A DNA stretch of 6,123 nucleotides from Gammaproteobacteria bacterium UBA6968 (GTDB taxonomy: Bacteria > Pseudomonadota > Gammaproteobacteria > Pseudomonadales > Azotimanducaceae): assembly GCA_002450255.1 (NCBI GenBank), contig DJYW01000124.1, positions 14,031-20,153 of the forward strand, read 5' to 3'. Positions 1-5,236 of this stretch are shown here, piece by piece. The position numbers were made by a program, and so were the translations under genes. The notes under the pieces are model-generated. The model did not search any database and had not been told where the DNA came from. It saw only the letters and a program-made list of their open reading frames with translations. Every line of letters starts with the position of its first letter. Positions within the stretch are counted from its first letter, which is position 1.

Positions 1-553
1 CCTGATTACTTGGTGGAGCGGCACATTCAAACCGGGTTCGGAAGGCCTAAATTCAGCGCCTTTTTCGGTTGCCTTTATTTGTCAATTGTCGCTTTACCCT
101 GTGCTGCATTAAAAACGTTGTTTGTTATCGATGGTTTCGCCTTGTGCGAGCCTATTTACTGAAAATTTGGCAGAAAGATCAAAGCAAACGGTTCAATCTT
201 CGGGAGTTCGAATGCACTTTTTTCGACGGTACGGTTTTCAGAGCCGCGAAAAAGAATTGGATGACTGGTGTACACAGTAGCGACATTGTCAGTAATGAGC
301 GGGTGTTCGGCGGGGCACTGGTTCTAGCAACCAATCCGCCGATGCATCGCTTTATTTTGTGTGCGTATCCTTTGTCGGGCCGCTGGTCTGGCTGTTTGTG
401 ATGTCGCCAGAAGGGCAGGATGGGGTCGAGGTAAGTGATTCAGTCGTTGAAATTGTGCAGCAATGCGAAAGCGGTTTGGCGTATGTCGTTCGGTAGCCAA
501 GGGTAGGGCATTGAGCGGGCACCATTTGCAGACATTCTGTACGTGCAGGCAGG

Positions 554-610
554 GACAGGAGCGAGACGCTTCGATTTGAATCGTCTCTCGTCTCTCGTCT
601 CTTGCCTGTC
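554..610 (-). other. Imperfect inverted repeat downstream of the dehydrogenase gene
   Basis: The left arm, GACAGG-AGC-GAGACG (554-568), is complementary to the right arm, CGTCTC-TTG-CCTGTC (596-610), in two blocks of 6 bp separated by a 3-by-3 internal mismatch. The 27-nt loop contains the first two copies of the TCGTCTC array. Its place just past the leftward dehydrogenase stop suggests a 3'-end RNA structure or termination signal. There is no run of T after the hairpin in the direction of transcription, so it is not a classical intrinsic terminator. Confidence 0.4.
581..601. repeat. Three tandem copies of a 7-bp unit
   Basis: The unit TCGTCTC occurs three times head to tail without mismatch (581-587, 588-594, 595-601). 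It lies 31 nt beyond the stop codon of the leftward dehydrogenase gene. The complement of its core, GAGACG, occurs once at 563-568, so each copy can in principle pair with it. A short perfect array like this is prone to slippage and may vary in copy number between strains. Its function is unknown. Confidence 0.8.
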
Positions 611-631
611 GCGCCTCAGAGAAGAGCCGCG

Positions 632-1357
632 TTACCATCTCTCAAGGGAGGTGCGTACATCAATTTCGAAGCTCCAAGCGCGGGCGGGCTGGTGGTAAAG
701 GTAAGCAAAGCCGTCGACGATACCTTCAATGCTAATCATGCCCGCGTCGCCGAGTTTTTCCGCATATTGCGGGAACCCTTGAATGATCTTGTCGCCACCG
801 ATGGGCCCGTCCACAACGACGTGGCCCACATGAATGCCTTCGGGTCCGCATTCTTTGGCCATGGCTTGGGCAAAATTGCGCAATGCGGCTTTCGATGAGT
901 TGAACGCGCCGAAATTTGCCCGGCCTCGCATTGAGGCACTTGCGCCGGTGAATAGAATTGTACCGTGGCCTTTTGGCTGCATTCGACGCAGGGCTTCACG
1001 ACCGAACAAAAAGCCGCCAAAACAACAAATACGCCAGCTCGTTTCGAAATAATCGGCGCTCATGTCGAAAATCTTGCCCGGCGTATTGTTGCCCGCGTTA
1101 TAAATCGCTAAATCCAAGTTGTCTCCAGCGCGATCGAACAAATCGACGACATCTGCTTCAACGGTGGCATCAGCGATAACGGCTTCGGCGCTCCCGCCAT
1201 TTTGTTGAATTGCTGTGACCACGGCATCCAATTTGTCTTGGCTACGTCCTGCGACTAATACGTGCAGACCGTCGGCTTTAGGGTCGGCAAAGCGAACACA
1301 AAGCTGTGCACCTAAACCTCGAACTGGACCCACTCCCATAACTATTGCGGTTCGCAT
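632..1357 (-). CDS. Atypical short-chain dehydrogenase/reductase lacking the catalytic Tyr
   Basis: This 241-residue protein has a Rossmann fold of the SDR superfamily and is probably cytoplasmic. The nucleotide-binding glycine motif is at residues 9-16 (VGPVRGLG, with Val where TGxxxGxG has Thr). Arg38 in AGRS after strand 2 suggests NADP(H), Asp63 fits the adenine-contacting Asp, and NAG is at 87-89. The catalytic segment has Ser140 and Lys156, but the Tyr of YxxxK is Phe152 (codon TTC), and the tetrad Asn position in helix 4 appears to be Cys (near residue 111). SDR subgroups that lack the Tyr and have an incomplete glycine motif are known, so this is likely a family trait rather than damage. 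The C-terminal AWSFEIDVR motif is also familiar from such proteins. The ATG start has a good ribosome site (GGGAG, 1363-1367, 5 nt spacing). It lies 199 nt after the YCII gene, so it may share that transcript or have its own promoter. Its substrate is unknown, and conventional SDR catalysis is doubtful. Confidence 0.9.
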   Translation of the reverse strand: MRTAIVMGVGPVRGLGAQLCVRFADPKADGLHVLVAGRSQDKLDAVVTAIQQNGGSAEAVIADATVEADVVDLFDRAGDNLDLAIYNAGNNTPGKIFDMSADYFETSWRICCFGGFLFGREALRRMQPKGHGTILFTGASASMRGRANFGAFNSSKAALRNFAQAMAKECGPEGIHVGHVVVDGPIGGDKIIQGFPQYAEKLGDAGMISIEGIVDGFAYLYHQPARAWSFEIDVRTSLERW

Positions 1358-1451
1358 TTTTTCTCCCTTCCCTACCAGTAATTTAAAAGAGTGCTGTAAA
1401 AAGAGTGACCTTACTAAAGGGTCTATAAAACAGTTTCCTAAAATAGAGGAA

Positions 1452-1461
1452 CACGTACGTG
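1452..1461. promoter_or_regulatory. 10-bp perfect palindrome, possible operator
   Basis: CACGTACGTG is fully self-complementary and lies 95 nt upstream of the dehydrogenase start, in the long spacer. Symmetric sites of this length in such a place can bind dimeric regulators. I cannot assign it to any known regulator, and it could be chance. Confidence 0.25.
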
Positions 1462-1506
1462 ATGATGTTCCGGCAGAATTTAACGAGCCAGCCAGGTCAG
1501 TTCGGA

Positions 1507-1532
1507 TGGACTATCCAGAGTTCGATAGTCCA
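1507..1532 (-). other. Perfect 9-bp stem-loop after the YCII gene
   Basis: TGGACTATC (1507-1515) and GATAGTCCA (1524-1532) are exactly complementary around an 8-nt loop. In the leftward transcript the hairpin begins 24 nt after the YCII stop codon. No T-run follows it, so a classical rho-independent terminator is unlikely. An mRNA-stabilising 3' structure, a partial terminator or an operator are all possible. Confidence 0.45.
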
Positions 1533-1556
1533 GGCGCAGACGTTTATCAAACGCGC

Positions 1557-1838
1557 TTATTGGGCGTTGGGAATCACCTGCTTGAATGGCTTAACCGTCA
1601 CATTGGCAAACAACCCTGCTAGGTTGTACGGATCCTGAGCGGCGAAATTCTGTGCCGCTGGCAGATTCTCAGCCTCGATAACGATCACTGAGCCGACCAT
1701 GGACTCTTCATCATCGCTCAGCATCGGCCCGGCGAAACGGACATCGTAATCTGCCAGGAACGTCAGATGTTCCGGTCGAACTTGCTGGCGCAATTCAAAG
1801 CTATCGGGGTGGTCTTCGCAGATAAGAACAAACAGCAT
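1557..1838 (-). CDS. YCII-domain small protein
   Basis: This 93-residue protein has the alpha/beta ferredoxin-like fold of the YCII family. Evidence is the N-terminal strand MLFVLICEDHPDS, the motif RPEHLTFL with His24, a central GPML...GSVIVIEA, and the AAQDPYNLAGL segment with Asp69-Pro70. The conserved His and Asp are the family's putative active-site pair. Known members include a chlorohydroquinone-processing dehydrochlorinase-type enzyme, but most, like this one, have no assigned reaction. Two ATGs are adjacent (1841 and 1838). I choose 1838 because AGGA (1845-1848) lies 6 nt from it but only 3 nt from 1841. A longer open frame reaches 1943 but would overlap the hydrolase gene and lacks family similarity at its front. 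The gene begins 38 nt after the hydrolase stop on the same strand, so the two are probably cotranscribed. It could be a small accessory or catabolic enzyme. Confidence 0.85.
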   Translation of the reverse strand: MLFVLICEDHPDSFELRQQVRPEHLTFLADYDVRFAGPMLSDDEESMVGSVIVIEAENLPAAQNFAAQDPYNLAGLFANVTVKPFKQVIPNAQ

Positions 1839-1876
1839 CATGCTTCCTAATTTAAAGAATTGAATAGTTGCCCAGG

Positions 1877-2809
1877 CTAGCCGGCTTTTGCTAAAGCCGC
1901 ATTTACGGCTGCAACGGTCTCTTCGAAGGGGGCTTTCACGCATTGGAACACGCCGACCATGCCGAGGAAGTCGTGTAACAAGCCGGCGCAGTTCAGATGT
2001 GTGACCTCACCGCCGGCGGCTTGCATGGCTTGCGCGTAAGCACTGCCTTCATCGCGCAGAATATCGAACTCAGCCGTCACTACCACCGCTGGCGGCAGAT
2101 TCGCCAGGCTAACTGCTGATTGAGGCGTTGCCATCGGGTCTCGGCGCAACGCGGCGTCTGGACAATAGGTTGCCCAAAACCATGCCATGGTGGCCTCTTC
2201 GAGTATGTAGCCGCTGCCGTTTTCCGCATAGGAGGCATGGCTCGTATCAATGTCGGTAACCGGATACAGCAGGCATTGGCAATGAATGGCTGGTCCATCT
2301 TCATCCCGAGCCTTGAGTGATACCACTGCGGCGAGGTTGCCGCCGGCGCTTTCACCACCGACCGCGATGCGGCCGTTGCCTTGGAGGCGTTCGGTATTTT
2401 CTGTAGCCCAAACAACTGCGGCGTAAGCGTCCTCTACCGCTGCCGGAAAAACATGTTCCGGGGCGAGGCGATAATCTACGGATACCACCACCCATTGGCC
2501 AGCCATGGCTAAGTTGCGACAAGCCGCGTCTGCGGTTTCTAGGTCGCCGATGACCCACCCACCGCCATGGTAAAAAACCATGACTGGGAAGGTGCCGGAG
2601 GCATCGGGATAGTAAATTCGAATCGGAATGTCGTGCGGACCGGGAATAACCGTGTCCTCGATGCGACCGATGGGTAACGCCGGGTTAACAGGCCGCATTG
2701 CTTGGTAAACAGCGCGACCTTCTGCGACTGGTAACTCAGCAAGACCGGGTGCAGGCTCGCCTGCCGCCAACTGGTCGAGCATGGCTTGGTACTCTGGTGC
2801 AATTGGCAT
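1877..2809 (-). CDS. Alpha/beta hydrolase, hormone-sensitive-lipase-type esterase
   Basis: This 310-residue serine esterase/lipase belongs to the HSL group (bacterial family IV, alpha/beta hydrolase fold-3) and hydrolyses carboxylic esters, usually short- to medium-chain. The oxyanion motif HGGGW is at 81-85, with Gly88-Asp89. The nucleophile elbow GESAG is at 152-156 with Ser154. The other catalytic residues are Asp249 (in EFDILRDEG) and His279 (in GLLHDF). VDYRLAPEH at 111-119 is also characteristic of the family. The length is normal, there is no signal peptide, and it is probably cytoplasmic. I take the ATG at 2809 because GGAGG (complement of 2818-2822) lies 8 nt upstream. An earlier in-frame ATG at 2842 adds 11 residues that swallow this ribosome site. 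It heads a leftward unit with the YCII gene and is divergent from the ClpP-like gene. The natural ester is not evident. Confidence 0.93.
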   Translation of the reverse strand: MPIAPEYQAMLDQLAAGEPAPGLAELPVAEGRAVYQAMRPVNPALPIGRIEDTVIPGPHDIPIRIYYPDASGTFPVMVFYHGGGWVIGDLETADAACRNLAMAGQWVVVSVDYRLAPEHVFPAAVEDAYAAVVWATENTERLQGNGRIAVGGESAGGNLAAVVSLKARDEDGPAIHCQCLLYPVTDIDTSHASYAENGSGYILEEATMAWFWATYCPDAALRRDPMATPQSAVSLANLPPAVVVTAEFDILRDEGSAYAQAMQAAGGEVTHLNCAGLLHDFLGMVGVFQCVKAPFEETVAAVNAALAKAG

Positions 2810-2918
2810 TGTAATTTCCTCCCTCGCCCATAACATCGTCATTCACCTTAGAGGTATAGTACACGTTTCATTCACCGACCCTAACCGAACTTTAGGAGGG
2901 TCGCAGCAGGAGCACCGC
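2810..2918. promoter_or_regulatory. Divergent control region between the hydrolase and ClpP-like genes
   Basis: This 109-nt region must hold the start signals for both genes. A rightward -10-like TATAGT is at 2855-2860, with no good -35 box 16-18 nt before it. Its complement also offers a leftward -10-like TACTAT. A 9-bp direct repeat, TCATTCACC, occurs at 2839-2847 and 2868-2876, flanking this AT-rich core. A short hairpin, CCTAA (2880-2884) with TTAGG (2892-2896), precedes the ClpP-like ribosome site. That site is AGGAG at 2908-2912, 6 nt from the ATG. The exact promoters are uncertain. Confidence 0.4.
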
Positions 2919-3518
2919 ATGACTCGGTTAGACAGCGAACAAGACGATGGCGCAATGGCGGAGGCCGCAAAGAACTTTAATATGACCGAAAACGTGTTGA
3001 TGCAGAATCGAACGTTAACGTTGTTCGGTGAAATTAATCAGGATGTGGCCCGCAAGATGTCCGAAAAGCTATTGGCGCTGGCATTCCAGTCTGATGAGCC
3101 AATCACATTATTCATCGGCTCCCCTGGCGGCCATGTCGAGTCTGGCGACACCATTTTCGACATAATCCGATTTATCAAACCAGATGTGCGCGTAGTCGGT
3201 ACAGGATGGGTAGGTAGCATTGCGACCAACATCTACCTTGCGACTGCAGTCGAGCATCGCTACGCGCTTCCGAACACCCGCTTTCTCATACACCAGCCCT
3301 CTGGCGGCTTTGGCGGTGATGCATCGGACATTCAAATTCACGCCAAAGAACTGATAAAGACGCGCGAAAGAATCATCAGCGTAATCGCGGCACAAACCGG
3401 GCAAAGTGAAGCCAAGGTCGGTGAAGACATTCAGCGTGATCATTGGATGAGCGTTGCGGAGTCAATCGAGTATGGTCTGGTGGGCAAAGAAATTAGCAGC
3501 GTTGCCGAATTAGACTGA
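2919..3518 (+). CDS. ClpP-like ATP-dependent protease proteolytic subunit (paralogue type)
   Basis: This 199-residue S14-family serine peptidase would be expected to assemble into a barrel that degrades proteins fed by a Clp ATPase. The oxyanion loop SPGG is at 68-71. The catalytic triad is Ser100 (in GSIAT), His125 (in LIHQP) and Asp174 (in IQRDHW). The Ser-His and His-Asp distances (25 and 49 residues) equal those I recall for E. coli ClpP. The handle region around 131-150 (GGDASDIQIHAKELIKTRER) is also well conserved. Differences are an acidic N-terminus (MTRLDSEQDDG) in place of the usual axial-loop sequence, no recognisable YSRLLKERII segment, and GSIATNIY where housekeeping ClpP has ASMGAF. 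The ATG at 2919 has an excellent AGGAG site; extending the frame to 2781 runs into the divergent hydrolase gene. No ClpX or ClpA gene, and no trigger factor gene, is adjacent, so it is probably a secondary paralogue rather than the housekeeping copy. Confidence 0.9.
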   Translation: MTRLDSEQDDGAMAEAAKNFNMTENVLMQNRTLTLFGEINQDVARKMSEKLLALAFQSDEPITLFIGSPGGHVESGDTIFDIIRFIKPDVRVVGTGWVGSIATNIYLATAVEHRYALPNTRFLIHQPSGGFGGDASDIQIHAKELIKTRERIISVIAAQTGQSEAKVGEDIQRDHWMSVAESIEYGLVGKEISSVAELD

Positions 3519-3544
3519 TCGAGTAGCACCGCGCAACTCATGCA

Positions 3545-3603
3545 GGCGATAGCAAGCTGGCCCACAGGGTCGGCTCGCTGTTGGCAGCACGCCCGCCCCT
3601 ACA
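3545..3603. repeat. Pair of REP-like palindromic units between convergent genes
   Basis: Two GC-rich units lie in the same orientation between the ends of the ClpP-like and transporter genes. Unit 1 (3545-3569) contains ATAGCAAGCTGGCCCACAGGG, broken here as ATAGCAAGCT plus GGCCCACAGGG. Unit 2 (3580-3603) ends in CGCCCGCCCCTACA. Both resemble from memory the Pseudomonas REP consensus, with a GC-rich stem around a short centre followed by CTCCCACA or CTCCTACA. Unit 1 can fold as GGC..AGC-AA-GCT.GCC. Unit 2 has a 5-bp stem, one pair being G-T on the complementary strand. The location between convergent genes is typical of REP elements. The match is degenerate and unverified. Confidence 0.45.
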
Positions 3604-3639
3604 CCTCTGAAAATATCGGTACTAGAGCTCCAAGTCCTG

Positions 3640-3668
3640 GGACTCAGACCAAGTTAAAGCCTGAGTCC
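3640..3668. other. 8-bp stem-loop between convergent gene ends
   Basis: GGACTCAG (3640-3647) is exactly complementary to CTGAGTCC (3661-3668) around a 13-nt loop. It lies 122 nt after the ClpP-like stop and 42 nt beyond the transporter stop on the other strand. No clear T-run follows it in either direction (AAAACC follows on the plus strand), so it is at best a weak or bidirectional 3'-end structure. The A/C-rich tract after it repeats the words AAGTCC and AAATCC. Confidence 0.4.
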
Positions 3669-3709
3669 AAAACCAAATCCAAGTCCACGAGCAAATCAAA
3701 CACTTCGAG

Positions 3710-5014
3710 TTAAGATGCCTTGGCGGCGCCTGATGGAAAAGTGCGGCTCAGTAGTTGGCCGAGGCGAGCTTCATGCGCGGCCCCCCAAAGCATAATTGCT
3801 AGAGTGAAAATCAAGCCGTAGCGAATGCTGTCTATGCCCATATCTGCAGCGTAGGCATCACTGATGATCCCCACACTTAGCGGTCCAAGCCCGAGTCCAA
3901 TAATATTGAGGATAAACAGGCTTATCGCAGCAGCGACCGCTCTCATCTCGACGGGCACTAGCGACTGCAATATGGCGAAGTTGGTGCCTATATACACGCC
4001 GCCCATTGCCGCCGGACCAAGGAACCACAACAAAGCCGTATTCGGGTCAGTTTCGATATAGCTCATGTAGGCGCTGGGTAAATAAACCAACGTTGTTATA
4101 CAAACGATCCAGGCGCGCCAGCCTTCGTTTTTGCGCGCCAGCTTGTCGGCCATCACACCGCCTAAAAAGGTGCCAACGCCGCCGCCAACACCAATCGCAA
4201 GAGCTAGGAATGTGCCTGATTCACCGGTGGAAAATTCGTGCACACGCTGGAAGTAAACTGGCGCCCAGGCAATTGCCGCGTAACCCGCCATGGAAATCAG
4301 CGAATTGCAGGCGACCAGATGTCGAACCCTGGCGTCAGCCGCCATGTGCTTGACCACTGCAAGAAAAGGCGGTGCCACAGGCTTTTCGACCAGTCCGTCG
4401 GAATAACCGCGAGGCGGTTCAATCATGCTGAAACGCACCACCGCAGCGATGAGGAGACCCGGTACGCCTGCGATAAAAAACGCCCAGCGCCAGTCCAGCC
4501 ATTCGTTGACCCAACCACCGATTAAGTAGCCGAACATGATGCCCAAGTTGACGCCTAGGCCGAATATCGCCATGGCCGTTGCTCTTTCGTGGGGCGCGTA
4601 AAGATCAGAAATGATCGAGTGCGACGGCGGGTTAGAACCGGCCTCCCCAACGCCTACGCCTATCCGCGCCAGCAACAACTGCCAAAACTGGATTGCAGCA
4701 CCGCACAAAGCAGTCATCGCACTCCATAACGCGATCGAGAACGTAATGAGGTTACGCCGATTGTTACGGTCGGCCCACATTGCCATTGGCATTCCCAAAG
4801 TAGCGTAAAACACGGCAAACATGACACCAGTCAGCAAACCGAGTTGGGTGTCGCTGATTTGAAAAGCTTGTTTTATCGGTTCTTGTAATATAGCCACAAT
4901 CTGGCGGTCAACATGGCTGGATGTATACACAATCAGCAGCAGGAACAGCGTATAGCTGCGTTGCTTAGAGCTAATTTTGGTCTCTTTGTCGGCGTTCTTT
5001 TCTATGATGTCCAT
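3710..5014 (-). CDS. Major facilitator superfamily transporter, spinster-like group
   Basis: This inner-membrane secondary transporter has 434 residues and about 12 hydrophobic segments. TM1 (about 20-43) carries the VDRQI motif (Asp36, Arg37), followed by ILQEPIK. The loop 2-3 signature GMPMAMWADRNNRR is at 74-87. TM4 (about 110-135) has RIGVGVGEAGSNPP, including Arg117 and Glu124. TM5 is Gly-rich (153-167, motif-C-like). The second half starts near 228 after a charged central loop. These features match the spinster-like bacterial carriers often found beside catabolic genes; the substrate cannot be read. The longest frame starts at a TTG at 5056 without a ribosome site. I prefer the ATG at 5014, although its upstream site is weak (GGG about 11 nt away), so the N-terminus is uncertain by 14 residues. 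The gene stands alone on this strand, divergent from the crotonase and convergent with the ClpP-like gene. Confidence 0.9.
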   Translation of the reverse strand: MDIIEKNADKETKISSKQRSYTLFLLLIVYTSSHVDRQIVAILQEPIKQAFQISDTQLGLLTGVMFAVFYATLGMPMAMWADRNNRRNLITFSIALWSAMTALCGAAIQFWQLLLARIGVGVGEAGSNPPSHSIISDLYAPHERATAMAIFGLGVNLGIMFGYLIGGWVNEWLDWRWAFFIAGVPGLLIAAVVRFSMIEPPRGYSDGLVEKPVAPPFLAVVKHMAADARVRHLVACNSLISMAGYAAIAWAPVYFQRVHEFSTGESGTFLALAIGVGGGVGTFLGGVMADKLARKNEGWRAWIVCITTLVYLPSAYMSYIETDPNTALLWFLGPAAMGGVYIGTNFAILQSLVPVEMRAVAAAISLFILNIIGLGLGPLSVGIISDAYAADMGIDSIRYGLIFTLAIMLWGAAHEARLGQLLSRTFPSGAAKAS

Positions 5015-5236
5015 CGTCGCAGTATGCCCAACTGAGCCAGACAACGAAACGGTCAACGATCGCGAGAAAAAGTCGCGTCATTCAATGCAAAGCGCAATTG
5101 ACCCAAAAGTCGGAAGGATTGGGAGAGTCCAGAATTAAGATTGTGACAAGAGTCAAAGCGGGTAAAGAGGCAATCAGTTCAGCTGCTCGGTATAAGTCCG
5201 CAGCGAGATCGAAAACGGTAAAAAGAGGGGTAAATC
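5015..5236. promoter_or_regulatory. Divergent intergenic region upstream of transporter and crotonase
   Basis: These 222 nt separate two divergent starts and should contain both promoters. For the crotonase, TATAAG at 5191-5196 is a good -10-like box but lacks a matching -35 box. The crotonase ribosome site AGAGGGG (5224-5230) is 6 nt from its ATG. A partial dyad, TTGTGAC-AAGA-GTCAAAG, lies at 5141-5158 and could be an operator half-site pair. A small CGCGA/TCGCG stem lies at 5061-5077. The open frame at 5098-5310 overlaps the real gene in another phase and is not supported. Confidence 0.35.

Larger units (their letters stand above)
1..631. other. Non-coding or degenerate left flank
   Basis: I see no convincing gene in this stretch. 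The first plus-strand frame is open from base 1 to a TGA at 160-162 (54 codons, beginning PDYLVERHIQTGFG), so the tail of a gene entering from the left is possible, but I do not recognise the peptide. A longer open frame at 69-401 would begin with TTG without a ribosome binding site and has a Cys/Trp/Arg-rich composition typical of chance translation. A minus-strand frame at 324-638 is equally Arg/Cys-rich and overlaps the end of the dehydrogenase gene. Only the repeat-based hairpin at 554-610 stands out structurally. The region may be an intergenic spacer or the decayed remains of a gene. Confidence 0.5.
1358..1556 (-). other. Spacer between the YCII and dehydrogenase genes
   Basis: This 199-nt spacer is unusually long for genes of one operon. 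It holds no plausible gene on either strand. Reading leftward, it contains a perfect stem-loop soon after the YCII stop, then a 10-bp palindrome, then the dehydrogenase ribosome site. The half next to the dehydrogenase is A+T-rich, as expected of a promoter. On the leftward strand there is a -10-like TATAGA (complement of 1421-1426), but no convincing -35 box at the right spacing, so I do not call a promoter. Confidence 0.4.

Noticed and set aside
206..213. GTTCGAAT, resembling a tRNA T-loop
   Set aside because: The flanking bases do not form a T-stem, and no acceptor stem or anticodon arm can be built around it.
268..275. GTGTACAC palindrome in the left flank
   Set aside because: It is only 8 bp, not near any supported gene start, and expected by chance at this length.
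69..401. Plus-strand 110-codon open frame
   Set aside because: It starts at TTG with no ribosome site, has a Cys/Trp/Arg-rich chance-like composition, and shows no recognisable motif.
581..601. Tandem repeats considered as a CRISPR array
   Set aside because: The units are 7 bp with no spacers; CRISPR repeats are far longer and separated by unique spacers.
324..638. Minus-strand 104-codon open frame
   Set aside because: It is very rich in Arg, Cys and His, overlaps the dehydrogenase end, and resembles no family I know.
1215..1622. Plus-strand 135-codon open frame across the YCII/dehydrogenase spacer
   Set aside because: It runs antisense to two well-supported genes at its ends and has no family similarity.
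3640..3668. Stem-loop considered as a rho-independent terminator
   Set aside because: No T-run follows the stem in either transcription direction and the loop is long, so it is listed only as a structure.
5015..5056. TTG start giving a 448-residue transporter
   Set aside because: It uses a rare start codon without a ribosome site, and the added 14 residues show no conserved feature; the ATG at 5014 is preferred.
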